Below, piece by piece: positions 1 to 7,116 of a DNA stretch of 24,868 nucleotides. Source of the DNA: Anaerolineaceae bacterium (GTDB lineage Bacteria > Chloroflexota > Anaerolineae > JAAYZQ01); NCBI GenBank assembly GCA_012514775.1, contig JAAYZQ010000036.1, positions 1-24,868 of the forward strand. Direction: 5' to 3'. Within the stretch, counting starts at the first letter, position 1, and each line of letters opens with the position of its first letter. The position numbers were made by a program, and so were the translations under genes. The notes under the pieces were generated by a model. The model was not told the origin of the DNA and did not search any database. It saw only the letters and a program-made list of their open reading frames with translations.

Positions 1-215
1 GGCTGTTGCAGCACCTTCTCCGCGCTCCCGTCCGTGGGCTCGGGCAGCTGCACCGCAGCCTCCTCCAGGGGAGTGGGGACCACCCCCATGCCCGTCCTCT
101 CGTCTGCGACGAGCACTGTGTGCGTCAGGAAGCCGGAGACAAATCCCAGGCCACCCATGATGACAGCCACGACGAGGGCCGTGACCAGGATTTTGCAGCC
201 GTTTGAACCAGACAT
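1..215 (-). CDS. N-terminal part of a membrane-anchored protein, cut by the window edge
   Basis: The frame is open from an ATG at 215 to the window start, so about 71 N-terminal residues are visible. They show a short polar N-terminus, one hydrophobic segment (about residues 8-32, ILVTALVVAVIMGGLG core), then a Pro/Glu-rich extracytoplasmic stretch. A GGAGAG ribosome site lies about 6 bases before the ATG. An in-frame ATG at 245, one base after the upstream stop, is an alternative start. It sits 31 bases after the S41 protease gene and was probably co-transcribed with it. The anchor-plus-outer-domain plan would fit a second S41 protease, which are often paired, but no catalytic part is visible, so the function is not assigned. 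Confidence 0.65.
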   Translation of the reverse strand, partial: MSGSNGCKILVTALVVAVIMGGLGFVSGFLTHTVLVADERTGMGVVPTPLEEAAVQLPEPTDGSAEKVLQQ

Positions 216-246
216 CCGATTCTCTCCGTTCTTGTACTTTGCCATA

Positions 247-1443
247 TCAGCCTTGCGCTGCCAGGTACTCGATGGCCCGCTCCAACTGCGGATCGCGTCC
301 CTCGCTGCGGTCGTCTTCCGTAATGGGCACGTCCAGGTCGGGCATCAACCCTTCGCCGCTGATGCGCCGCCGCTCGGGCGTCAGCCATTCGGCATAGGTA
401 ATGTGGACCGACGAGCCGTCGCTCAGGTCATACACCGACTGGACGGTGCCCTTGCCATACGTCTTCTGGCCCACCAGGACGGCCCGGCCGCGATCCTGCA
501 AGGCCCCGGCGACGATCTCCGAGGCACTGGCCGTGCCGCCGTCCACTAGCAGGGCCAGGGGGGCATCCGGCAAGCTCGCCTTGCGACTCACCTCGTAAAC
601 CTGTTCCCTACCACCCCTCTCCAACTGGTAGACCACCACGCCATCGGACAGAAACTCGCTGGCGACGTCGATGCCGGCGTCGAACAGCCCGCCGCCATTG
701 CCGCGCAGGTCGAGGATGAGGCGGGTCATCCCTTGATCCTCCAGATCCCCGATGGCATCCTCCAGCTCCAGGGCCGTGCGCCCGCTGAACAGGGCAATGC
801 GCACATAGCCCATGCCCTCGGCATCCTCAAGCATCCGCCACTCTACCGAGGCGCTGGGGATCTCTTGCCGCTGCACCTCCAGCACGATGGGCTCGGCCTG
901 GCCTTCGCGGCCCAGTGTCAGGCGGACGATGCTGCCCACCTCACCCCTGATGAGGTTGACGACGTCCTCAGCGGTCATCTCGAGTGTGACCTCGGTATCG
1001 TCTACCTTGAGAAGGATGTCCCCCTGCACGACGCCCGCCCGCTCGGCAGGCAGGTCGGGCATGGGATCGAGGGAGATGATTCCATCCTCGTCCTCGTTGA
1101 TGTAGGCGCCGATGCCGCCGAACTGACCGCTAAGCTGCTCCTTTTCCCTCTGGCGCGGCTGGGGCTCGAGGAACGTGGTATGCGGGTCGTCCAGGGTGTT
1201 CAGTGCCCCCCGGATGGCACCCCAGGCAACCTGGTGCATGTCGGGCAAGTCGCCGTAAAAATTGTCCTCGACAAGATGCCACGCTTCCCAGAAGAGCTCA
1301 AACGACGTTGCCTGCGCCCCCCCCGGAGCAGCCGGACGCAAAAGGAGCCACGTGGCACCGATCCCGGCTCCAAAGGCGCCAATAACCAGCCCGGTGATCA
1401 ACAGGGCCAGCATTGTAATCCTGGTCGTTCGGTTCAGTCGCAT
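247..1443 (-). CDS. S41 family C-terminal processing peptidase
   Basis: This is a membrane-anchored serine protease of the CtpA/Prc family (398 residues), which cleaves proteins from their C-terminal ends outside the membrane. A hydrophobic anchor lies at about residues 8-35. A PDZ domain follows at about 105-190 (DMPxLPAERAGVVQGDILLKV-like core), then the peptidase core with LRGNGGG. The catalytic Ser is in GTASASEI (about residue 306) and the general-base Lys in YGKGTVQ (about residue 331), with the 25-residue spacing of the family. The start at 1443 puts the anchor at the N-terminus. An in-frame ATG at 1506 would add 21 residues of poor quality. A promoter is predicted at 1560-1588. The next gene starts within 31 bases of the stop, suggesting an operon. 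Substrates are unknown. Confidence 0.93.
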   Translation of the reverse strand: MRLNRTTRITMLALLITGLVIGAFGAGIGATWLLLRPAAPGGAQATSFELFWEAWHLVEDNFYGDLPDMHQVAWGAIRGALNTLDDPHTTFLEPQPRQREKEQLSGQFGGIGAYINEDEDGIISLDPMPDLPAERAGVVQGDILLKVDDTEVTLEMTAEDVVNLIRGEVGSIVRLTLGREGQAEPIVLEVQRQEIPSASVEWRMLEDAEGMGYVRIALFSGRTALELEDAIGDLEDQGMTRLILDLRGNGGGLFDAGIDVASEFLSDGVVVYQLERGGREQVYEVSRKASLPDAPLALLVDGGTASASEIVAGALQDRGRAVLVGQKTYGKGTVQSVYDLSDGSSVHITYAEWLTPERRRISGEGLMPDLDVPITEDDRSEGRDPQLERAIEYLAAQG

Positions 1444-1559
1444 CGTCCAGTTCTCATCCTCAACAAAAGTGGGAGGGACCTGCCCCCTTCCCGCCGTCCA
1501 TGGCATGCACCTCGGTTATGGAAAGGTGATGTTTGACGGATGGGCTTCCACAAGCTTGC

Positions 1560-1588
1560 ATTATACTGCATTTGAAGGCTTGAGGCAA
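1560..1588 (-). promoter_or_regulatory. Predicted sigma-70 promoter for the S41 protease gene
   Basis: On the minus strand the -35 box is TTGCCT (1583-1588) and the -10 box TATAAT (1560-1565), separated by exactly 17 bases. The start of transcription would be near 1553, giving a leader of about 110 bases to the ATG at 1443. No other good promoter lies nearer. Confidence 0.7.
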
Positions 1589-1632
1589 GCAGGCGCCGCG
1601 CGCGCACCACTGCTGCTGCCGAGTCGGCCCTG

Positions 1633-1705
1633 CTGGGAGCGCCGAGCGCCTGCTCGGCATTTCCCTACACACGCAACTTGCCGAACTGGTGCTCGGCGCT
1701 CCCAG
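1633..1705. repeat. Palindromic element with two nested inverted-repeat arms
   Basis: CTGGGAGCGCCGAGC (1633-1647) is exactly complementary to 1691-1705. Inside it, TCGGCA (1654-1659) pairs with TGCCGA (1679-1684). The gaps between outer and inner arms are 6 bases on each side, so the fold is a symmetric 73-base hairpin. There is no T-run beside it and it lies between divergent promoters, so it is not a terminator. The GGGAGCGCCG core recurs in the hairpin at 10073-10126 (as its complement). It looks like a dispersed REP/MITE-type element. Confidence 0.7.
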
Positions 1706-1777
1706 TGGAAGTCAAGAGACAATACGAGCCGTGGCGCGGCGGTGAGCCGCAACCGCCGGTTATGGCAAAGCCCTGTT

Positions 1778-1806
1778 TTGACGAATACCTCCTTCTGCAT
1801 TAAAAT
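1778..1806 (+). promoter_or_regulatory. Predicted sigma-70 promoter for rplY and possibly the mevalonate cluster
   Basis: The -35 box is TTGACG (1778-1783) and the -10 box TAAAAT (1801-1806), with a 17-base spacer. Transcription would begin near 1813, about 32 bases before the L25 start. Because no promoter is evident between the L25 terminator and the ubiX-like gene, this may also feed the downstream cluster. Confidence 0.7.
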
Positions 1807-1844
1807 AGGGTGATTTTTGTCTTACACAGATCGGGAGATGGATC

Positions 1845-2516
1845 ATGGAACATGTGAAGTTGCAGTCGTCCCGGCGAACCGTGCTGGGCAAACAGGTGAA
1901 ACATCTGCGCCGCGAAGGCTTGATTCCGGCCGTGCTCTTTGGTGCCAAGCAGGAATCAACGCCGATCCAGGTGCAGGAGCGAGAGCTGGATTCCGTCCTG
2001 CGCCAGGCAGGCTCCACGGCCCTTATCGAGCTGTTCGTGGATAAGGAGCGCCGGCCCCACGTCGTGCTGGCCCGCGATATCCAGCGCGACATCCTGACCA
2101 GCCGGTTGCGCCACGTGGACTTTTACCAGGTGCAGCTCGACCGCAAGGTGCGCACGTCGCCCGCCCTGGAGCTCGTGGGCGAGGCGCCTGCCGTCCAGTA
2201 CGGCGGTGGCGTGCTGGTTCACACCTTGACCCACATCGAGGTCGAGTGCCTGCCTGCCGACCTGGTGGACTCGATCCCGGTGGACATCTCGTCGCTGGAG
2301 ACGCTCAACGACAGCGTCACCATTGCCGACCTTCCCGTGCCACCCGGCATTACCATCCTGGCCGATCCGACGGAAGTCGTGGTCAGCGTCGTGGCGCCAA
2401 GGGCCACCATTGAGGAAGAGGAAGCGGCAGCCGCCGAGCTGGAAGCCGAGGAAGTGGAAGAGCTCGAGGAAGAGGAAGAGGGAGAGGTAAAGGAAGAGGC
2501 CGGAGAAGAGGAATAA
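1845..2516 (+). CDS. rplY: 50S ribosomal protein L25 (Ctc/TL5 type)
   Basis: This is the 5S-rRNA-binding ribosomal protein in its long form (223 residues) with an N-terminal L25 domain and a C-terminal TL5 beta domain. The N-terminal half shows the family pattern: basic start, GKQVKHLRREGLIPAVLFG, then LARDIQRDILTSRLRHVDFYQV. The C-terminal domain (about 95-185) carries the family ISSLETLNDSVTIADLPVPPGI stretch. The last 35 residues are almost entirely Glu and Ala, an acidic tail common in long L25 proteins. The ATG at 1845 has a GGAGA ribosome site and a near-consensus promoter upstream. A hairpin terminator follows at 2546-2586. The protein belongs to the translation machinery and is not functionally tied to the isoprenoid genes downstream. 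Confidence 0.95.
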   Translation: MEHVKLQSSRRTVLGKQVKHLRREGLIPAVLFGAKQESTPIQVQERELDSVLRQAGSTALIELFVDKERRPHVVLARDIQRDILTSRLRHVDFYQVQLDRKVRTSPALELVGEAPAVQYGGGVLVHTLTHIEVECLPADLVDSIPVDISSLETLNDSVTIADLPVPPGITILADPTEVVVSVVAPRATIEEEEAAAAELEAEEVEELEEEEEGEVKEEAGEEE

Positions 2517-2545
2517 CGGCAGGCCACGCGCCGGCTTGCACGTGG

Positions 2546-2586
2546 GGGGATCACGCCCGGGCAGTGCGGCGTGATCCCCTTTGTTT
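2546..2586 (+). terminator. Rho-independent terminator after rplY, possible attenuator of the downstream cluster
   Basis: GGGGATCACGCC (2546-2557) pairs perfectly with 2568-2579 around a 10-base loop, followed by TTTGTTT (2580-2586). The ubiX-like ATG is only 13 bases beyond the T-run and no promoter is visible between, so reading of the cluster may depend on passing this hairpin. Confidence 0.85.
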
Positions 2587-2599
2587 CGGGTGGAGGATC

Positions 2600-3154
2600 A
2601 TGGAGCTGGTTGTAGCCATCACCGGGGCCTCGGGCGTCATCATCGGCGTGCGCCTGCTCCAGGTGCTTTCCGAGCAGGCCGAGCACCGGGTGCACCTCCT
2701 CGTCTCTCGCGCCGCCGAGGCGGTCATGGCCCACGAGCTTCCGGACGGCGTCGAGCTGCCCGCCGCACACCGCTGGGCCGCCGACGATCTGGCGGCGCCC
2801 ATCGCCAGCTCCTCGCGCGCGCCCCAGGCCATGGTCGTTGCCCCCTGCTCCACCCGCACTCTGTCGGCCATCGCCCACGGCTATGCCTCCGACCTCATCG
2901 TGCGCACCGCCGACGTCATGCTGCGCATGGGCCGGCCCCTCGTCCTCCTGCCCCGCGAAACCCCCCTTTCGCTGCCGGCCATCGAGAACATGCGCCTGGC
3001 CAGGTTGGCGGGCGCCATCCTGCTGCCCCCCATGATAGCCTACTACCCGCAGCCGCGGTCCGTCGACGACGTCACCGATTTCATCGTGGGCAAGGTGTTG
3101 GACGTGCTCGGGCTTGAACACGCCCTCTACCGCCGCTGGGGGGAGGAAGCATGA
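2600..3154 (+). CDS. ubiX: UbiX-like flavin prenyltransferase
   Basis: UbiX proteins join a dimethylallyl group to FMN, making the prenylated FMN cofactor that UbiD-family decarboxylases need. The 184 residues match the usual length. Visible motifs are ITGASG near the N-terminus (residues 7-12, flavin phosphate binding), APCSTRTLSAIAHG (81-94), and LLPRETPLS (116-124) with NMRLARLAGA after it, all typical of the family. The ATG at 2600 follows GGAGG; an upstream in-frame ATG at 2564 lies inside the terminator hairpin and is rejected. The gene overlaps the UbiD-family gene by four bases (ATGA), so the two are likely translationally coupled. In this setting it most likely supplies cofactor to the decarboxylase next door, not to ubiquinone synthesis. 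Confidence 0.93.
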   Translation: MELVVAITGASGVIIGVRLLQVLSEQAEHRVHLLVSRAAEAVMAHELPDGVELPAAHRWAADDLAAPIASSSRAPQAMVVAPCSTRTLSAIAHGYASDLIVRTADVMLRMGRPLVLLPRETPLSLPAIENMRLARLAGAILLPPMIAYYPQPRSVDDVTDFIVGKVLDVLGLEHALYRRWGEEA

Positions 3155-4551
3155 GCGTCAGAGATTATGTCGCCTGGGCAGCGGAGGCAGGCCGCCTGGC
3201 CGTCGTCGAGCGCGCCGTCGACCCGTACCTGGAGCTGGCCCGCGTGGCCCACGCCCTGGAAGGCCAGCCCCTCCTGTTCGCCGATCCGCGGCGGCCGGGC
3301 TGGCGGGTTCTGACGGGCATGTGCGCTGCCCGCGAGAGCTTTGCCTGGGCTCTCGGCACAGACGTCGCCGGTGTCGTGCCCCGCCTGGTCCGTGCCCTGG
3401 AGCAGCCCCTGCCCCCGCCCCGCGTTGGCGAGGCACCGTGCCAGGAGCTGGTCGAGGACCGGCCCGACCTGGGCCGCCTGCCCATCCTGACCCACCTGCA
3501 GGGCGACGGCGGGCCCTATATCACGGCCGGCATCTCTATCGTCCGCGACCCCGAGGGCGGTCCCAACGCCAGCTTTCACCGGCTGATGCAGATCGGCCCC
3601 CACAGCTTCACGGCGCGTATCGTCGAAGGGCGGGGTACCGACACGGCCTGGCGCAAGGCGGCGGCTGCCGGCCAGGATCTGCCCCTGGCCATTTGCCTGG
3701 GCGTGCCCATCCACGTACTCCTGGCCGCGGCCATGAGCCCCGCCCTGGGCGTCGACGAGATGACCATCGCCCAGGCCCTGGCACCCACACCCCTGGTCCG
3801 TTGTGTCACCTCTGATCTGTGGGTGCCGGCCGCCTGCGAGGCAGTCCTCGAAGGGCGCATCACCCCGCGCCTGGCGGACGAGGGCCCCTTCATCGACCTC
3901 ACCGAGACCTGGGACGTGGTGCGGCAGCAGCCCGTCATCGAGATCGACTGCCTGACCCATCGCCACGACCCGATTTACCACGCCCTGCTGCCCGGCGGCC
4001 TGGAGCACAAGCTGCTCATGGGCCTGCCCCGTGAGCCGACCATCTTTCAGGCCGTGTCGCAGGTGGCCCGCTGCCGCGGCGTGAGCATCACCCCCGGGGG
4101 CATGAGCTGGCTCCACGCCGTGGTCCAGATCGCTAAAGAAGGCCCCGACGACGGGCGGCAGGCCATCGAGGCTGCCTTTCGCGGCCACACCTCCCTCAAG
4201 CACGTCGTGGTCGTCGACGACGACGTGGATCCGTACAATCCGGCCGAGGTGGAATGGGCCATCGCCACCCGTTTCCAGGCCGACCGCGATCTGGTCGTCC
4301 TGCCTGACCAGCCCAGCAGCAGCCTGGACCCCTCCGCCGTCCTCCCTGGTAAGGCGCGCCCCGTCGGCGCGGCCCCCGGCCAGAAGGCACGCACGGCCAA
4401 GATGGGCCTGGACGCCACCATCCCCTGGACCGACCGCGGCGGGCGCCCCCTCGACCCCGCCGAGCGGGAAGGCTTTCGCAAGGTGCGCTATGAGGGGATC
4501 GACGTGGGGGCCTATCTCGCCGGCCCGCCGGCAGCCGGGGGAGGGTCATGA
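3151..4551 (+). CDS. UbiD-family decarboxylase, likely anhydromevalonate phosphate decarboxylase
   Basis: UbiD enzymes use prenylated FMN and a metal for reversible decarboxylation. The 466-residue protein has the family landmarks: NASFHR (139-144, metal-binding Asn and catalytic Arg), VPAACEAVLEG (225-235), DEGPFID (243-249), THRHDPIYHALLPGG (269-283) and VEWAIATRFQADRD (367-380). Glu244 and Asp249 fit the second and third positions of the E(D)-R-E catalytic triad; the last is Asp where many UbiD proteins have Glu. Family alone does not fix the substrate. The order ubiX-ubiD-acnX large-acnX small-IPK points to trans-anhydromevalonate 5-phosphate, giving isopentenyl phosphate, as in the archaeal mevalonate pathway. 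It overlaps both neighbours by four bases (ATGA), so it is coupled to them. Confidence 0.88.
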   Translation: MSVRDYVAWAAEAGRLAVVERAVDPYLELARVAHALEGQPLLFADPRRPGWRVLTGMCAARESFAWALGTDVAGVVPRLVRALEQPLPPPRVGEAPCQELVEDRPDLGRLPILTHLQGDGGPYITAGISIVRDPEGGPNASFHRLMQIGPHSFTARIVEGRGTDTAWRKAAAAGQDLPLAICLGVPIHVLLAAAMSPALGVDEMTIAQALAPTPLVRCVTSDLWVPAACEAVLEGRITPRLADEGPFIDLTETWDVVRQQPVIEIDCLTHRHDPIYHALLPGGLEHKLLMGLPREPTIFQAVSQVARCRGVSITPGGMSWLHAVVQIAKEGPDDGRQAIEAAFRGHTSLKHVVVVDDDVDPYNPAEVEWAIATRFQADRDLVVLPDQPSSSLDPSAVLPGKARPVGAAPGQKARTAKMGLDATIPWTDRGGRPLDPAEREGFRKVRYEGIDVGAYLAGPPAAGGGS

Positions 4552-5804
4552 TCGTGGGCGCCGAGCCAAAGTTGACGGCCGAAGAGCGGGCCATGCTGAC
4601 CGGCGAGGCCGGTCCCGGGGTGAAGAGGGCCATGGAGATCGTCGTGGCCCTGGGCCGTATTTACGGCGCCGCCGACCTGGTGCCTGTCGCCAGCGTCCAG
4701 GTGTCGGGCGTCAGCTACAAGAATCTGGGCGAGGCCGGGCTGCAGTTCCTGCAGGAATGGGCCTCCGAGGGCGCCCGGACGCGGGTGCCGGCGACCCTCA
4801 ATCCGGCGGGCATGGACCTGGTGGCCTGGCGCGAGCTCGGCTTTGACGAGGAATTCGCCCGGCGCCAGGTGGCCGTGATCGAGGCCTACGTGGCCCTGGG
4901 GGTGGAGCCGGCCGCCACCTGCGCCCCGTACTTGACCGGCGGGGTGCCGGAGCGGGGACAACACCTGGCCTGGGCCGAGTCGTCGGCGGTGAGTTACGCC
5001 AACTCGATCCTGGGCGCCCGCACCAACCGCGAGGGTGGGCCCAGCGCCCTGGCGGCGGCCATCACCGGGCGCACGGCGCGCTACGGCCTTCACCTGGACG
5101 ACGGCCGGCGGGCCACGGCCGTCGTGGACGTGCGCTGCCCGCTCCGGTCCGAGGCCGACCTCGGCGCCCTGGGGTTCCTCGTGGGCCGCGAGGTGGGCAA
5201 TGGGGTACCGCTCCTCCGCGGCGTGCGCCACGAGGGCCTGGCCCTGCGAAGCCTGGGTGCGGCCATGGCGGCCAGTGGCGCGGTGGCCCTCTACCACGTG
5301 GAGGGCGTGACGCCCGAGGCAAAGGATGGCGTGGGCGTGGGCCTGGCTCCCGGGCACCGGGAGCTGGCCGTCGACGACCTGGCCCCCGCCTATGACGCCC
5401 TAAACGGGCCGGCAGAACAGATCGACCTGGTCAGCCTGGGCTGCCCCCACGCCTCCCTGGCCGAGATCGAGGCCGTGGCCGGATATCTGGACGGCCGGAG
5501 GCTGGCGGCGGCCATGTGGATCACGACCTCGCGGGCTACCCGCCAGGCCGCGGAGCAGGCGGGGCTGGTGGCCCGCATCGAGGCGGCCGGCGGGCGCGTG
5601 GTGGCCGATACCTGCATGGTCGTCGCCCCGGTGGCCGGCCTCGGTTTTCGCAGCATGGCCACCAACTCGGCCAAAATGGCCTTTTACGTGCCCTCTCACA
5701 GCGGCCTATCGGTGCGTTTTGGGCCCGCGGAACAGTGCCTGGAGGCCGCCCTGGAAGGCCGGTGGCCCGAGCCGCCTTCGAGGCCGGAGGGGCGATGGAG
5801 CTGA
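4548..5804 (+). CDS. Aconitase X large subunit, likely phosphomevalonate dehydratase large subunit
   Basis: AcnX proteins are aconitase relatives; the archaeal form dehydrates mevalonate 5-phosphate to trans-anhydromevalonate 5-phosphate using a [4Fe-4S] cluster. The 418-residue length is normal. Signatures are AEERAMLTGEAG (11-22), PATLN (81-85), ATCAPYL (123-129), WAESSAVSYANSILGARTNR (142-161), AAITGR (170-175), VEGVTPEAKD (251-260) and GFRSMATNSAKMAFYVPSHS (366-385). Cys125, Cys299 (LGCPH) and Cys356 (ADTCMV) are placed to hold the cluster. Other AcnX enzymes act on hydroxyproline-derived substrates, but the neighbouring UbiD and IPK genes favour the mevalonate role. Large and small subunits are separate genes, as in archaea, while many bacterial AcnX are fused. 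The ATGA overlap with the UbiD gene and the GGGGGAGGG before it support the start. Confidence 0.92.
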   Translation: MIVGAEPKLTAEERAMLTGEAGPGVKRAMEIVVALGRIYGAADLVPVASVQVSGVSYKNLGEAGLQFLQEWASEGARTRVPATLNPAGMDLVAWRELGFDEEFARRQVAVIEAYVALGVEPAATCAPYLTGGVPERGQHLAWAESSAVSYANSILGARTNREGGPSALAAAITGRTARYGLHLDDGRRATAVVDVRCPLRSEADLGALGFLVGREVGNGVPLLRGVRHEGLALRSLGAAMAASGAVALYHVEGVTPEAKDGVGVGLAPGHRELAVDDLAPAYDALNGPAEQIDLVSLGCPHASLAEIEAVAGYLDGRRLAAAMWITTSRATRQAAEQAGLVARIEAAGGRVVADTCMVVAPVAGLGFRSMATNSAKMAFYVPSHSGLSVRFGPAEQCLEAALEGRWPEPPSRPEGRWS

Positions 5805-6181
5805 GGGGCAGGGTTATCAAGGCGGGCAGCGCCGAAGGGCTGGCCCTGGTCTCGCCCGAGCCTATCGGCTTCCTGGGCGGCATTGACCCCGAGACGGGCG
5901 TCGTCGTCGAGCGAGGCCACGCCCTGGAAGGGCAGTGCGTCGCCGGCCGGGTCCTGGTCTTTCCCACGGGCAAGGGCAGCACCGTGGGCTCGTATACCCT
6001 CTATTGGATGGCCCGGGTCGGCACGGCCCCCGCGGCCATCGTCAACGCCCGGAGCGAGGCCATCGTCGCCGTGGGCGCCATCATGGCCGGCATCCCCATG
6101 GTGGACGAGATTGACATCGGCCTGCTCCGGACCGGCGACCGGGTGCGTGTGGACGGCGAGAGGCTGGTGTTGAATTGGTAG
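5795..6181 (+). CDS. Aconitase X small subunit, likely phosphomevalonate dehydratase small subunit
   Basis: This 128-residue protein is the swivel domain that closes over the AcnX active site and pairs with the large subunit just upstream. Family features are GRVIKAGSAEGLAL (5-18), GFLGGIDPETG (25-35), FPTGKGSTVGS (56-66, phosphate-loop with conserved Ser62), and APAAIVNARSEAIVAVGAIMAGIP (78-101 region). The ATG at 5795 has GGAGGGG in front and overlaps the large-subunit gene by 10 bases, indicating coupled translation and a 1:1 complex. The upstream in-frame extension of the same frame runs inside the large-subunit gene and is not real. Confidence 0.92.
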   Translation: MELRGRVIKAGSAEGLALVSPEPIGFLGGIDPETGVVVERGHALEGQCVAGRVLVFPTGKGSTVGSYTLYWMARVGTAPAAIVNARSEAIVAVGAIMAGIPMVDEIDIGLLRTGDRVRVDGERLVLNW

Positions 6182-7047
6182 CTCCACAACAGCCCCCCAT
6201 CCTGGTCAAGCTGGGCGGTTCGGTCATCACCGACAAGACGCGGCCCGAAACGCCCCGCCCCGAGATCATTCGCCGCCTGGCGGAGGAGGTGGCGGCCGCC
6301 CGTGCCGAGCGGCCCGGCCTGCGGCTGGTCCTCGGCCACGGCAGCGGCTCCTTTGGCCACGTGCTGGCGCTGCGGTACCGCACCCACCGCGGCGTGGTGG
6401 ATGCCCCGGGCTGGCACGGCTTTGCCCACGTGGCCGCCGTGGCGGCCCGCCTCAACCGCCTGGTGACCGATATTTTCCTGGCGGCGGGGGTGCCTGTCTG
6501 GTCGCTCCAGCCCTCGGCCTCGGCCCGCTGCCGGGCGGGCGAGCTGTTGTCGCTGGAGGCCGGGCCGGTCCACGAGGCGTTGGCCCACGACCTGGTGCCC
6601 CTGGTGTACGGCGACGTGGCCCTCGACGAGGTCCAGGGCGCGACCATCATCTCCACCGAGCAGATCCTGGCCTACCTGGCCGCAGGGCTGCGGCCCGCCC
6701 GCCTGGTACTGGTGGGCGAGGTAGACGGCGTCTTTGGGGCCGATCCCATGCGCGATCCGTCGGCGCGCCCCGTGCCGCACATCGACCCCGACAACTGGCC
6801 AACGGTCCGCCAGGCGCTGGGCGGCTCCCATGCCGCCGACGTCACCGGGGGCATGGCGGCCAAGGTGGAGGAGCTGGTGGCCCTCTTGCAGCGGCAGCCC
6901 GGGATGCAAGCCCTCATTCTCTCCGGTGAGCGGCCCGGAGCCCTGAAAAACGCCCTGCTCCACCCCGAAAAGGCTGGAGGCACCACCATCGCCTGGCCCT
7001 CGCGGGGCGCAAAGGGCAGTCACGAGAGCAGGAGCGCCGGAAAGTAA
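6175..7047 (+). CDS. Isopentenyl phosphate kinase
   Basis: IPK phosphorylates isopentenyl phosphate with ATP to give IPP and belongs to the amino acid kinase fold. The N-terminus has LVKLGGSVITDK (10-21), typical of IPK and the ATP/phosphate site. GHGSGSFGH (54-62) carries the His that in archaeal IPKs contacts the substrate phosphate (His62). Further on are LVYGDVALDE and ATIISTEQILAYLA, matching the family's GDV and S(G/T)D/E motifs, and LVGEVDGVFGADP. The start is a TTG at 6175, overlapping the AcnX small-subunit gene by seven bases. A GAGAGG about 11 bases upstream is a modest ribosome site. At 290 residues it is slightly longer than most IPKs (about 250-265), mainly by a C-terminal extension. 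It is the last gene of the packed cluster and makes the product all upstream steps lead to. Confidence 0.92.
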   Translation: MVAPQQPPILVKLGGSVITDKTRPETPRPEIIRRLAEEVAAARAERPGLRLVLGHGSGSFGHVLALRYRTHRGVVDAPGWHGFAHVAAVAARLNRLVTDIFLAAGVPVWSLQPSASARCRAGELLSLEAGPVHEALAHDLVPLVYGDVALDEVQGATIISTEQILAYLAAGLRPARLVLVGEVDGVFGADPMRDPSARPVPHIDPDNWPTVRQALGGSHAADVTGGMAAKVEELVALLQRQPGMQALILSGERPGALKNALLHPEKAGGTTIAWPSRGAKGSHESRSAGK

Positions 7048-7057
7048 TGCAGCTAAC

Positions 7058-7086
7058 TTGCCGGTTGGCCGAAAAGGTGATATGAT
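7058..7086 (+). promoter_or_regulatory. Predicted promoter for the decarboxylase-iscUX-rseP group
   Basis: The -35 box is TTGCCG (7058-7063) and the -10 box TATGAT (7081-7086), separated by 17 bases. Transcription would begin near 7093, about 24 bases before the ATG. It sits directly after the IPK stop, so the next group can be expressed separately from the archaeal-type cluster. Confidence 0.65.
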
Positions 7087-7116
7087 ACCGGTGGATGCCG
7101 GAGGCGGCACAGGTTG

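Larger units (their letters stand above)
1507..1844. other. Intergenic region between divergent S41 protease and L25 genes
   Basis: This gene-free stretch holds two outward-facing promoters (1560-1588 minus, 1778-1806 plus), a large palindromic element (1633-1705) and a small 7-bp hairpin (CGGCGGT 1737-1743 with ACCGCCG 1752-1758). Open frames across it are short, lack ribosome sites and show no family signal. Confidence 0.7.

Noticed and set aside
1262..1813. 183-codon plus-strand frame in the S41-L25 intergenic region
   Set aside because: It starts antisense to the S41 gene, runs through the palindrome and has no ribosome site or family match.
2219..3121. 300-codon minus-strand frame across the rplY-ubiX boundary
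   Set aside because: It reads through the terminator and is antisense to two well-supported genes; its Ser runs come from the acidic L25 tail.
3127..4203. 358-codon open frame on the minus strand
   Set aside because: It is antisense to the UbiD-family gene, which has catalytic motifs along its length.
4548..6181. AcnX as a hydroxyproline-pathway dehydratase
   Set aside because: That family role is possible, but no proline-degradation genes are nearby and the UbiX, UbiD and IPK neighbours fit the mevalonate role better.
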